A stretch of DNA of 64,000 bases from NCBI GenBank assembly GCA_028671895.1, contig CM053802.1:20095631-20159630 (forward strand), given 5' to 3'. Source of the stretch: Oenanthe sinensis (taxonomy: Eukaryota > Streptophyta > Magnoliopsida > Apiales > Apiaceae). A program made the translations under genes and the position numbers. This document shows, one piece after another, positions 11,018 through 20,994 of this stretch. Numbering within the stretch: the first letter of the stretch is position 1; each line of letters opens with the position of its first letter. The notes under the pieces were generated by a model. It saw only the letters and a program-made list of their open reading frames with translations, made no database searches and had not been told where the DNA came from.

Positions 11018-11074
11018 CAATGTCCTGACACTTGATGCAACGGTCTGGTTCATAAGTGACTAGTCTTGATAGGG
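11018..11074 (-). repeat. 57-bp conserved LTR block, copy 1
   Basis: Identical to 29517-29573 by eye, while flanking U3 sequence differs clearly. It lies in the U3 of LTR 10202-11646. Confidence 0.8.
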
Positions 11075-11651
11075 TTCTTGCTTCTGAATAGATTACCATG
11101 TTCAATTGGTAATGTGGCTTCCCAATAAGTGGTTCGAACATTAACTGTTAATAAACAATGTAACTTCACTAAAATCTTTTCTGGTACTTCGACAACGTCT
11201 TCATTACTACTACAATCTTGAATACTTCATTCCCTATTCTTCACTGATTGTCAGTGAGTATAACTTCAAGACTGTAGCTGTCTTCTTTAACCTCTGTCTT
11301 TACCATGTCTTCAATTCTTCTAGATTCCTATGCTTCAAACACTGTCTATCTTCAATCAATGATGTTACACTGAAATCTTTTAGTGGCACTGCTATACTGA
11401 ATCTTCAACACTTCTGAAACCCTGAAAGTCTTTAAACATTATTCTTCACTGAGGCATGAACATATAAATGAACTTCTTTCAGTGACCTGTAGTAGACTTC
11501 AAAACTTCTTCTAATGTCTTGATTCACTGTATTTGCCTTGTCTTCATGTCTTGCTGATTTCTGTGTAATCGTAGTATTATTTACTTGTCCTGTTCTAGTG
11601 TTGAGTTATCACGATTACTATTTATACAGCTTCGTCATTTCCAACAAATAA

Positions 11652-12125
11652 TTTAAAGAGTAATGAGTAGTGCAATTCTCAAAATACAGCAAGTGTGTGT
11701 GTGTGTGTGTGTATCTATGTATAGATATGAATCGATTTTTATGAGAAACACGCGCCTTATGATTAGTCCAATCAAAGAATAAAAATTATGATGTCACAAA
11801 ATGAGATATGATGTCATAAATAAAATATCATAGTTTAGCATGTAATCAGAGTTTAAAGCAAACAGAGTTTAACATGTAGACTGAAATCAGAGTTTAGAGT
11901 AAACAAATATTAACATGTAAAATATAGATCAGAGTTTATAGTAATCAGAGTTTGCATTGACTGTCAGAGTTTACCATATACCTTGACAGAGTGTACTATA
12001 AACACTGATAGCTTGTGATCAGAGATTAGATGTTTCAACGATCAGAGTTTATTTCACTTCCATCAGAGTTTACCACACACTCTAACAGAGTTTATCATAT
12101 ACTCTGATTGTCTGCTTTTTTCCAT
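11652..12125 (-). repeat. Repeat-rich tail downstream of RNase H in copia element 2
   Basis: From about 11840 to 12115 the plus strand has CAGAGTTT or a one-base variant about eleven times at 15-40-base spacing, so the element's sense strand carries AAACTCTG. A (GT)n tract lies at 11693-11712. The frame downstream of RNase H is full of stops. It resembles the first 60 bases of element 1. Confidence 0.7.
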
Positions 12126-13107
12126 CTGGAGTTGATCCACTTGTTACCATTCCTAATTCAGAAACCAATCTTATAAAAGCTGCTTCACACAAGGGCTTTG
12201 TGAATATGTCTGCTAACTATTGATCTGAGGGAACAAAATGCATTTCAATTGTTCCTTCCATGACATGTTCCCTTATGAAATGATATCTAATACTGATGTG
12301 TTTTGTCAGAGAATGTTGAACTAGATTTCATGTCATTGCAATAGCACTCTAATTATCACAATAAATAGGAATTTTTGAAAAGTTCAAACCATAATCTAAC
12401 AGTTGATTTCTCATCCATAAGATTTGTGCACAACAGCTTCCTACAGCTATATATTCAGCCTCTACTGTTGATGTTGAGATAGATTTCTATTTCTTACTGA
12501 ACCATGACACAATTCTTCCACTAAAAATTGATAACTGCCACTTATGCTTTTCCTATCAATTTTACATCCTGCAAAGTCAGCATCTGAATAGCCTATTAAT
12601 TTAAAATCAGACTCCCTAGGATACCATAAGCAATAAATAATGGTGCCTTTAAGATATCTGAAAATTCTCTTAACAACAATCAAATGAGGTTCCCTTGGAT
12701 TTGCCTGAAATCTTGCACAAAGACAGGTTGCAAACATAATGTCTTGTCTACTTGCAGTCAAATAGAGTTTTGTTGCAGTAGCCATTGGAGTTGTGGCAGA
12801 TGGAGAGTCTTGCATTTGAAATTTAGTGAGTAGATTCTTTGTATATTTAGATTGAATTATGAAAATACCTTCATCAGTCTGTTTCACTTATAACCCTAGA
12901 AAATAACACAATTCTCTCATCATACTCATTTGATACCTTGACTGCATTAGCTTTGAAAATCTTTTACAGAGTTTCTCATTAGTGGAACCAAATATAATAT
13001 CATCAACATATATTTGAACCAATAATAAATCTTTACCTTGAGTTCTATAAAACAAAGTTTTGTGAATTGTACCTCTTATAAAGCCACTTTCAAGTAGAAA
13101 TTGAGCC
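12126..13107 (-). pseudogene. Copia element 2 RT (C-terminal part) and RNase H
   Basis: The minus-strand frame keeps the RT catalytic motif YVDDIIFGSTNEKL (about 12980-13020), then the connection domain. RNase H follows with GYSDADFAG (first Asp, about 12570), TVEAEYIAVGS (Glu, about 12450) and IPIYCDN (second Asp, about 12360), then LTKHI.IRYHFIRE. Stops occur just after the LCYFLGL-like motif and within RNase H, and some TGG codons have become TGA or TAG. The upstream half of RT lies at 14685-15360 beyond the solo LTR. Confidence 0.85.
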
Positions 13108-13112
13108 AGAGT
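13108..13112. other. Target-site duplication AGAGT, left copy
   Basis: AGAGT precedes the TGTTAG start of the solo LTR and recurs at 14680-14684. Removing the insert and one copy rejoins the RT frame. Confidence 0.9.
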
Positions 13113-14679
13113 TGTTAGTAATTGTGCCCTAGAGATAATTACTTTTATATTTTAAGGAAAATATTTTATTATTATGGATTATGTTTTATTGATTATTATT
13201 TATTTATTATGTTTTATTTATTGCATAATAAATTGAAAGCATAATAAATGTCCTTGGAATTTTGATACATATTATATATATTTAATTTTGTGCTTAAAAA
13301 TGAGATTATATGAATAGTATCGTATTCCTAAAATTTCCTAGTCGAGTATTATTATTTAATGATAATAATAATCCAATAAGACTAGTATGTTTGTTGACAG
13401 ATGACCACATCTCATTGATCATATGTATGGTGATACTAAAGTCAAGAACATAAGTGCATGTCTCAATGAATGGCACTGAAATGACCCGTCATGAGATTCT
13501 ACATGTTAATAAGTGTCATAAGAAATTCTCATTGTGATAATGATTTAATGATCCTCTGTCTTGAAATCATTATATTTCTATACGAGAATTAATATACTTT
13601 GATTACACTAAAAGTTACATTTAACCGGGTGATGATAAAGGTGGACATTGGGTATACTATGAATCGTATGAGAAATATGAATGATAGATAAAGGATTTAA
13701 CCTTCCTATTTAGGAGTGATATTATTGGCCTCTTGATTGCGTGAAAATATAAAAATGCATGGTCGTGCTCAAATGTTGATTTATTTAATAGTCTACTCAT
13801 TGATCAAGGAAACCCGGATTAAACGTTGAAGAGGATGATACGAAACATGCCTCGAGTTTGATCTATAATATAAGGTTAAAGGGATTATATTACATGAAAC
13901 ATTATTCATGAAAGGTTTAATTAAATCACTGATTTTATTATTATTACTTATGTAGCAATGATGTATTACAAGATGCCGCTCATTGTTTACAATTTTAATT
14001 AGATATTAAAATTGTTGCCAACGTAATAATAACCTACAGGGTCACACACAAAGAATGCTTGAAGGAGAAATAATTTAAATTATGAATTTAAATTAAATAA
14101 GTAATTTATTTTATTTATGATATTAATTAAGTATGACTTAATTAATTATATAAATAGAATAAATGAATTACTTAAACTAATTCCAAAATTAGTACTTAAT
14201 TAATTAAGTGAGACTTAATTAAATAATTTGGAATTTTGGATTAGTATTAATTATAATTAGATTATAATTAGAAAACTTATTCATCTCTCTATATAATCTC
14301 TTTATGGGCTGATTTAATAAAGATACACATATTTTCTAAAATTCTAGCCGTTTTGAGAAAAGAGGAAGATAGAGAGAGAGAGAGAGAAAGAAAGAAAGAT
14401 AAGCAGTTTTCGGGTGCTAGTACACATCAATCCTTCATGAAAAGTGTTCGTGTGGATACCATAGAGCATAGATCGCATGAGTAGAATACGTAGTGATTGA
14501 ACAAGTTTTGGACCTCCATTAATCTTCCATTGATGAACTTTTAAAGCTTTTTAAGGTATTTGCTCTTAATCTCCGAATTAAATCTTTTGTTTATGCATGG
14601 ATCCTGCAGAGGGTTTCACTATTTTGATTTATTTTTCACATTTATTCCGCTCGCTGCTTTTGTGCCTCGAAACCCTTCA
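13113..14679 (+). mobile_element. Solo LTR of an Angela/BARE-like copia element (1567 bp)
   Basis: It starts TGTTAGTAATTGTGCCCTAG and ends CGAAACCCTTCA, flanked by AGAGT on both sides. The start and an internal CAGGGTCACACA block (about 14037) resemble LTRs of the Angela/BARE group as I remember them. A TATA-like TCTCTATATAATCTC lies near 14285, so orientation is plus, opposite to the host element. No internal primer site, polypurine tract or gene is seen, so unequal recombination between two LTRs is the likely origin. An AG-rich microsatellite lies at 14371-14398. Confidence 0.85.
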
Positions 14680-14684
14680 AGAGT
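14680..14684. other. Target-site duplication AGAGT, right copy
   Basis: Partner of 13108-13112. Confidence 0.9.
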
Positions 14685-15356
14685 TTTATACCAGGCTCTT
14701 GGTGCTTGCTTGAGTCCATATAAGGCTTTATCCAGTCTGTAGACATGATTTGGATATTTTGGATTGACAAAGCCAGGTGGTTGTACAACATAAACTTCTT
14801 CTTCAAGTTCTCCATTTAAAAATGCACTTTTAACATCCATCTGGTAGACCTTGAATTTCTTGTGTGCAGCATAAGCAAGAAAAATTCTGATTGCTTCAAG
14901 TCTAGCTATAGGTGTAAAGGTTTTATCATAATCAATACCTTCTTGTTGAGAGTAACCTTTGTCAACTAGTTTTGCTTTGTTCCTTGTAATAATTTCATCA
15001 GAGTCTGTCTTGTTTATGAAAATCCACTTTTTGCCAACAATTGATCTATTCTTTGGCCTTGGAACAAGGGTCCAAACTTAATTTCTCTCAAACTCATTTA
15101 ATTCTTCCTGCATTGCAGTAACCCAATCTGCATCTTTCAAAGCATCTTCAACCTTCTTTGGTTCTGTTTGAGAAAGAAAACTATGAAATAGACATTCATT
15201 CTGAGTAGCTTTTCTTGTCTGTACTCCACTTTCTAGATCAACAATAATCAAGTCAAGTGTGTGATCTTTGGTCCATTTTCTTGGATGTGGAAGATTTCTT
15301 GAACTAGATGCTCCCCCATGATTTGTGCCTTCATAGAATAATTCTTCTGTAAATGC
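14685..15356 (-). pseudogene. Copia element 2 RT, N-terminal part
   Basis: Minus-strand frames show the start of copia RT: DADWVTAMQEELNEFERN, VWTLVPRP, KWIF..K, ARLEAIRIFLAYAA, then MDVKSAFLNGELEEEVYVVQ and LYGLKQAPRAWYKTL. The last residues are cut by the solo LTR at 14679. A stop interrupts the stretch between ERN and VWTL, where a Trp-like codon is expected. The catalytic YVDD half is at 12126-13107. Confidence 0.85.
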
Positions 15357-15842
15357 TTATCCTCCCCCTGAAATTGTGCTTCCATCAGTGTTTGATGTCT
15401 CAGAGTTTATGTACTCAGAGTATGAATGATCAGAGTTTGAGTGATCAGAATTTGTGGTTTCAGAGTTTGATTGGTCAGAGTTTAGGGTTTTAGAGTTTGT
15501 GTTGGTCAGAGTTTGGTCAAACTCTGATATTTCAATAACTGTGGTTTGTTCTCCAATATCAGTAATTGATTGATGTTGATCCCCCTCAATATGTGCAGAA
15601 TCTTCAATTTCTATTTCAATTATCTCTGAATCAGAGTTTAAGGAATAAGAGTTTAACTCACCAGAGTTTGGTTCAACAGCGTTTAACTCATCAGAGTTTA
15701 TCTTTTCAGAGTTTGTGTTCTGCAATTCATTCTCAAATCTCAGAGTTTCCTGAGCATCTTCATCATGTAATCCATCTATTTTTCCTTCATCAAAAGAGAC
15801 ATTAATTGATTCCATGACTGCCCTTGTCCTTAAATTAAACAC
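15357..15842 (-). CDS. Asn/Ser/Asp-rich linker between integrase and RT of copia element 2
   Basis: A 161-codon open frame on the minus strand ends in SGGG just before RT. It is dominated by three-residue words NSD, NSE and NSG, spaced by four to ten residues, each encoded by a sense-strand AAACTCTGA-like word. About ten perfect plus-strand CAGAGTTT copies lie in 15397-15750. It starts with a conserved integrase C-terminal phrase (RAFKVFNLRT before the first Met). The repeat likely forms a disordered spacer in the polyprotein. It is uninterrupted, while the frames around it are broken. Confidence 0.6.
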   Translation of the reverse strand: MFNLRTRAVMESINVSFDEGKIDGLHDEDAQETLRFENELQNTNSEKINSDELNAVEPNSGELNSYSLNSDSEIIEIEIEDSAHIEGDQHQSITDIGEQTTVIEISEFDQTLTNTNSKTLNSDQSNSETTNSDHSNSDHSYSEYINSETSNTDGSTISGGG

Positions 15843-15893
15843 TTTGAATGCCCTTGAAGAGGTTTTAGAAGTTGTAGCATAACCAATAAAAAT

Positions 15894-16634
15894 TCATTCA
15901 TCTATTTTGAGTTCAAATTTCTTCAATTGTTCAAGATGTGTTTTGAGAATAAAACACTTGATTTCAAAGATGTGAAAGTATTTAACATTTGGTTTCCTTC
16001 CCTTCAAAGTTTCATATGGAGTCATTCTATGCTTATTTATCAAAGTGCAATTCTGAGTAATGCATGCAGTATTCACAGCTTCTGCCCAAAAATAAGTAGG
16101 TAGCTTTGCTCCTTCTAGCATTGTTCTGGCAGCTTCAATTAGTGTTATGTTCTTTCTTTCAACTATAACATTTTGTTGAAGTGTGCCAGGTGCTGAGAAT
16201 TGTTGAATAATTCCTTTTGTTGAGCAGAATTCCTCTATTACAAAGTTCTTAAACTCTGTTCCATTGTCACTCCTTAAATTCTTTACCTTGTGTGGTGATC
16301 CATTTTCAATCATTGACACATGATCAAAAATTATCTCTGCAGTTTCATCCTTCTTATGTAAAAAGTATACCCAGGTAAATCTAGTGTAATCATCAACAAT
16401 CACCAGAGCATATTTCTTCTTTCCAATGGACATAATGTTGACAGGACCAAATAAATCAAGATGCAATAGATGAAAGGGTTGATCAATAGAATTTTCAGTT
16501 TTGCTCTTGAAAGATGTCTTCTTTTGTTTGGCCTTTTTACATGAATCACAGAGTCCATCAGGATGAAATTGAACTTTTGGAAGACCTCTTACTATATCAT
16601 TTTTCACCAATTCATTAATGTTTCCAAAATTCAA
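15894..16634 (-). pseudogene. Copia element 2 integrase
   Basis: Catalytic-core signatures are visible in order: LDLFGPVNIMSIGKKKYALV with VDDYTRFTWVYFL (first Asp), NLRSDNGTEFKNFVIEEFC (second Asp) and the AERKN-like Glu region as VIVERKNITLIEAARTMLEG. The usual PQQNGV is altered to LQQNVI. The zinc-binding end retains CDSCKKAKQKK. C-terminally an expected YGRKP-like GRKPNVKYFHIF is present. The frame ends at a stop before the FIGYA motif (15890), so it is interrupted but well preserved. Confidence 0.85.
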
Positions 16635-17100
16635 GTGACACAGCTTTTTGTGTCAATTCCAGCTTTCCAAAAATGATGCCTTTCTAAAGATGATGCCTTT
16701 CCAAGTAAACAAGTTAAGGGACCATCATAGTTTACATCCAAGCTAGCTTCAAATAAGTTGTTATGTCTGTGACCTATAAGAACTACTTTGCCATCCTTCT
16801 TGTTTTTGACTTCACAATGAGTTCCATGAAATTCCACAAAATAACCTCCGTCTGTCATTTGGCTCACACTTAACAGATTATGCTTAAGTCCTTCAACTAG
16901 AGCAACATTCTCAATAATGACATTTCCAATAACAATATTGTCATATCCCAGTATTATTCCTATGTTGCCATCTCCATAAGATACTGTTGGGTCAGCCTTC
17001 TCTTTAAACTCAGAAAGCAGGGATTTATTTCTAGTCATATGTGCAAAACATCAACTATCAATCACTAGGATGTTTTTCCTATTTCCCTGCAATCAGTTAA
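16631..17100 (-). pseudogene. Copia element 2 protease and gag-pre-integrase region
   Basis: The minus strand reads LVIDS, a stop, then CFAHMTRNKSLLSEF. This is the aspartic protease active-site region, in which the expected DSGCS is spoiled by a stop at the Gly position. It continues with VSYGDGNIG, VALVEGLKHNLLSVSQMTD and FEASL, typical of copia protease and the pre-integrase segment. It overlaps the next frame by a few bases through a frameshift near 16631. Confidence 0.8.
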
Positions 17101-18360
17101 TGCAAATTAATTAATAGGTTTGGGGACCAAAACAAGTTTGGGTCCTTTCTTTTGAAACTTGTTAACTCTTGTAGCAGATTTTTGTCAAAGTTTATGTTAA
17201 CAGAGTTTGCATTATCAGTGTTTGCATTTTCAGAGTTTATACTGTCAGAGTTTACTTTTCTTTTATCAGATTTTATCACATAAATTTGTTTGACAACATG
17301 TTTTGGAGACATATTCAGTTGAGGCAATGGTTCATAATAATTGCACTACAAACTATGATATTTTTTACATGTATAAATTAAGTGTCATAAACTACCACAG
17401 TGAAAACAGGGATTTTGTGGTCTATATTTAGTTTGTTTTCTAGCCTCTGAACTAGGTCGCTCAGGTTCCTTCTTTTTATTTTGTTTGCAATCACTGGCAA
17501 GGCGATTTGAATTACCACAAGTAAAGCAGGTTTTTCTAGGAGCATCAAGGATATACTTATAGTTATTCTCCTTAGTAATTCTTATTTTGCCATTTCTATT
17601 TCTTTTTACCTTTTTAGGTTTATTTTTATTAGTGACTGCATTCAACTTTTCCTTAAGTTGCTTATGTGAAAGTAATCATATATTCACCTTTTTATTCTTA
17701 GACACACTTTTATTTTTAGAGCATACACTAGGAGTTTTCTTGTCATTACTAGCTCTAACAAATTTCACAGGTTCACTCAATGTTCCTTTTGTGTGTGTTT
17801 TAGTGTGTGTATCCTTATCAGATTCATAACCTAAGGCAGAAGTCCAATTCTTATTAGAAAGAATTTATTGGACTCTTTTGCCAGAGTTTATCCAAACTCT
17901 GAAAGTCTCTTTTTCTTTGGCTATTTCAGATTTTAAATACTCAACTTGTATTTATAACTGAGTTTGCATGTGAATAGAATTATCATAGTCTTTCTTAGTG
18001 TTAAGTATGTGAGAATTTTTAGATTCAAGAATTTCATTCTTAGCAGTCAGAGTTTGTATCTCATATTTTAATCTTTCATTCTCAAGAGACTGTAATTTAA
18101 AACTAACATGCAAAGATCTAATAAAAGACTTTAATTCACAGATATTATCAATTTGAAAATTGAAAACAGAGTCTGGTACCTTATCAGAGTTTGAAGCATC
18201 AGTGTTTTCCATGAGTGCATAATTTATTTCCTCTTCAGAATCTGATGAATCAATCCAATCTTTCTTTGATGTGATGAGTGCTTTTCCAGATTCCTTGTTT
18301 CTGCATTCAGTAACAAAGTGCCCTGTCTTGTTACACTTGTAACACTTAACCTTTGATTTG
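17101..18360 (-). pseudogene. Copia element 2 gag C-terminal part: coiled coil and zinc knuckles
   Basis: From the right, a first CCHC knuckle on the minus strand (KVKCYKCNKTGHFVTEC, about 18300-18360) is followed by an acidic segment and a coiled-coil stretch (17952-18212, SLENERLKYEIQTLTAKNEI). Then comes a Lys-rich region with a second degenerate knuckle (CFTCGNSNRLASDC, about 17490-17545) and a CFHCGSL. An NSD/NSE/NT-D word cluster lies at 17160-17260. Several stops and frame changes are present. Confidence 0.75.
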
Positions 18361-19374
18361 TCAATACTCTTTAATTTTCCATCTCTCTCCTCTCTTTTTC
18401 TGAATCTGTCTTTCTTTTCTGGTTCTCCTTGCTTTTTCTGAAAAATTTCTTTGCTTTCTATACTTTATGTACTTCATCTTTTTTAAGCCTTTAACAATCA
18501 TAGCAATCATCTCTATCATGTCAGAGTATGTAGAGTTATCAGAGTTTACATCAGAGTTTGTCTCACACTCTAATTCACTGTTTTCATTGACAATTACAGC
18601 TTTTTGTTTTCTTATTGAGGCTTTAGGGATTTTTTCTTTTGGTTCTTCAATCTTGGCCTCATCATTCAAAGCAATAGATTTTTTCTTACTACCTTTTCTG
18701 TTCCTTCTTTGTTGTAGTTCCAAGTCATGAGTCTTTAATTTTCCATAGACTTCATTTAAAGACATCTCATCTAAATCAGTCATGTCTCTTATCAAGGATG
18801 TTTGCAAATCCCATTCTTCAGGTAGTGCTCTTAGAAACTTGGTGTTAGAATCTTCATTGTCATATACTTTATCAACCAAGGCCAAATTATTTAAAAGAGT
18901 AAGATTTCTGTCATATATATATGTGAGAGATTCATTCTGTTTTGCCTCAAAATATTCATACTCTTGAATTAAAACAGTTTTTATATTCTTCTTGATTTCC
19001 TTGGTTCCTTGGCATTAAACCTCTAGTGCATCCCAGATTTCTTTAGCAGTTTTGCATGCAATTACCCTGTTAGACATTACAGAGTCAAGAATGTTATGCA
19101 GAATGTTCCTTACCTTTGCATCTTTGAGTACTTCTACCTTTTCCTCATTGGTTCACTCATTTTTGTCTTTCAAGGTATAATATTCAGGAACCTGTCTTCC
19201 TTCTACTATTGTTGATGGCACTAATTTGGTTGGAAGATACTGGCCTTCATTGATTCTATCCAAATAATCAGGATATGTGGCTTCCAGGAACATTAACATC
19301 TGCACCCTCCATATAGGGTACTCAGCTTTCTTCAAGATTGGAATTCTTATGCTTTTATGCTTGTTTCCAGACAT
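18361..19374 (-). pseudogene. Copia element 2 gag N-terminal part
   Basis: It starts MSGNKHKSIRIPILKKAEYP at 19374, the usual copia gag opening followed by the WRVQM.MFLEA segment, just inside the primer site. It continues IWDALE, YEYFEAKQNESLTYIYDR, and FLRALPEEWDLQTSLIRD. A stop near 19153 and a second after IWDALEV break it into at least three frames. The C-terminal part (18361-18885) contains SDVNSDNSTYSD, again from the repeated word. Confidence 0.8.
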
Positions 19375-19407
19375 GTTTTTATGATCTTTCAGTTAAATTT
19401 AACTGCC

Positions 19408-19422
19408 TACTCTGATACCAAT
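19408..19422 (-). other. Primer-binding site of copia element 2
   Basis: The minus strand reads ATTGGTATCAGAGTA directly after the LTR end GGGCAAACA; initiator tRNA type, with one change from GAGC. Confidence 0.85.
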
Positions 19423-19940
19423 TGTTTGCCCAGATGATTATCTATTATAGAAGGGGGGTTAAATATAATGGTATCAAGTAAATCGATTGTGAACACAAGT
19501 ATGTAAAAAGAAACATTGTTTTGTATTAATGATAATGAACTTGAATACAAAACTCTCTCAAGAAAATCAATGTTCTTAAGAGCTGCTAGGTTATGAAAAA
19601 TAGGACTTGAAAGTTACAATAATGTTAACTATGATTGTGTTTATATAGACACAGTTACAATTCAATTACAAAACAGATTATGAAAAGAATAGCTTCAATA
19701 AGGCAATAGACTTGTATTTGGATTCCTTCTTCACTATCCTAATCATACTCTGATTTGACTGTTTTATTCATAAAATCTGATTGATAAACTCTGTCGGTTG
19801 TTATTCTCTGATTTGAGCATTCTCTGTTAGAGTAAACTCTGATAGAGTAAACTCTGACCGGCATCTTCCTAATCTCTGATGACGTCAGCATAAACTTTGT
19901 TCTGGTATTCTCTGACAGCATCAGTGTTTATTTCCTAATA
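19423..19940 (-). repeat. 5' LTR of copia element 2 (518 bp)
   Basis: On the minus strand it starts TATTAGGAAATAAACACTG at 19940 (TG decayed to TA) and ends GGGCAAACA at 19423. The TATA box TATATAAA is at 19640-19647. Upstream in U3, CAGAGTTT and CAGAGAAT words cluster (19745-19935). It aligns with 853-1390 across its length. The bases outside, ACCCT (19941-19945), are the candidate target duplication, with no partner in the window. Confidence 0.85.
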
Positions 19941-19945
19941 ACCCT

Positions 19946-20994
19946 AATATACTGTGATGTCTCTTGAAAATTATCTCTTCTGAAGGATCCTGCTCTGATC
20001 TCAATTGGGACCATGGTTTCACACCCATATGTCAAGATAAAGGGTAATTCCCATGTAGTACTTCTAAGAGTAGTGTTGTAGGACCATAATACATGGAGTA
20101 TGAATGTTGTCTAATAAATATCATCATATCACGAATAACATACGCCGAAATTTTGATATACTCGAGGCAATTCATCTGGCCAATTCCCCTTATTTTCCTC
20201 TAATTTGGCTTTCAAGGTGTGTTTGATGATTTTATTGATGGCTTCAGTTTATCCATTACTCTGAGGATAGTACACTGCTGCAAATTCTTTCTTTATGGCC
20301 AGGTTCTCACATAAACTTATAAGCTCCTTATTGTCGAACTACTTTCCATTATCAGAAATTAGCTTGTATGGGATCCCAAATTTGTAAACAATGGTGTTGA
20401 ACATAAAACTATCATCCCAGTTGGACTGCCTCCTCCTATCAGAAATCAACATATATAAGATACCAAACCTGCAAACAATGCATTGAACATGAAGTATGTT
20501 ATCTTCTTGGCTATTATGGTTGCAAGGGGAGCGACTTCTGCCCACTTTGTGAAATAATCAACAACCACTACTGCATACTTGACTTCTTCCTTGCCCTTGG
20601 GAAATTCTCCTATTAGATCAATCCCCCACATGATGAATGGTCATAGGCTTGTTATAGAGATGAGAGAAGTTATCGGGCTACTGATGTAATTTACATATTT
20701 CTGGCATTTGTCACACGCCCTAGCAAATTTATAAGCATCTTTCTTCATAGTTGGAATAAAATACCCCTGTCTTAGAATTTTCATAGTTAAAGAATTAATC
20801 CCCGAGTGATTGCCGCATATGCCTTCATGCACTTCCCTCATGATGTAAGTACATTCGTCTCCATCTATACACTTGAGCAAAGGTTGGTTGAACCCTCTTC
20901 TATATAAGACCCCGTCATACTCCACATACATAGCTGCTTTGTAACGAAGACTTCTAGCTTCTCCCTTATCTTTAGGAAGCTTTCCTTCCTTCAA
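19946..20994 (-). pseudogene. Tat element integrase, truncated
   Basis: The zinc-binding domain is visible as HEGICGNHSG...CDKCQ (about 20690-20860). The catalytic core starts MWGIDLIGEFPKGK and VVVVDYFTKWAEVAPL (first Asp, about 20560-20630), and ISDNGK (second Asp) is near 20340. The part with YHPQANGQ.EA.N is decayed (20215-20335). The frame continues to TYGCE(T)MVPIEIRAGSFRRD and stops at the copia LTR, so the C-terminus is missing. Between the two Asp motifs a segment of about 90-105 bases is tandemly duplicated in diverged form (20349-20510). Confidence 0.85.
20349..20510 (-). repeat. Diverged tandem duplication inside the Tat integrase
   Basis: Plus-strand ATCAGAAAT(T/C)A... through ...CAATG(G/C)..TTGAACATAAA occurs twice, starting near 20350 and near 20438. 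The encoded phrase FMFN(T/A)..(Y/C)(K/R)FGI.Y.LISD therefore appears twice in the protein. It separates the catalytic Asp residues by more than normal. Confidence 0.6.

Larger units (their letters stand above)
5590..11646 (-). mobile_element. Decayed Ty1/copia element 3 (minus strand)
   Basis: Reading the minus strand, the order is LTR (10202-11646), initiator-tRNA primer site (10188-10201), a leader with CTCGAT repeats, integrase remnants (6850-7262) and RT remnants (5640-5860), the normal copia order. No 3' LTR is found to the left, so that end is truncated or unrecognisably diverged; 5590 is only the limit of recognisable pol. The pol part is broken by many frameshifts, stops and deletions. 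The LTR belongs to the same family as 28506-29909. Confidence 0.7.
10202..11646 (-). repeat. 5' LTR of copia element 3 (1445 bp)
   Basis: On the minus strand it starts TGTTGGAAATGACG at 11646 and ends GGACCTAACA at 10202, next to the primer site. A TATA box (TATAAATAG, minus, 10507-10515) puts U3 at roughly 11646-10540 and R-U5 at the left end. U3 holds a CTCGAT minisatellite (10676-10860) and a 57-bp block (11018-11074) identical to 29517-29573. A G-run lies at 10224-10234. The 5 bases outside are AATAA, the candidate target duplication, but its partner is not found. Confidence 0.85.
11652..19940 (-). mobile_element. Ty1/copia element 2 (minus strand), 3' end lost, split by a solo LTR
   Basis: In minus-strand order: 5' LTR (19423-19940), primer site, gag with two zinc knuckles, protease, integrase, an Asn/Ser/Asp-rich linker, RT and RNase H. 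It then continues into a repeat-rich tail that stops where LTR 10202-11646 begins. It interrupts the integrase of the Tat element to its right. The expected 3' LTR and extra ORF (present in element 1) are not found. Many frames are broken by stops and frameshifts. RT is interrupted by the solo LTR at 13113-14679. Confidence 0.9.

Noticed and set aside
15566..15805. Plus-strand frame rich in Gln-Ser-Leu
   Set aside because: Shadow of the repeated word in the minus-strand copia linker.
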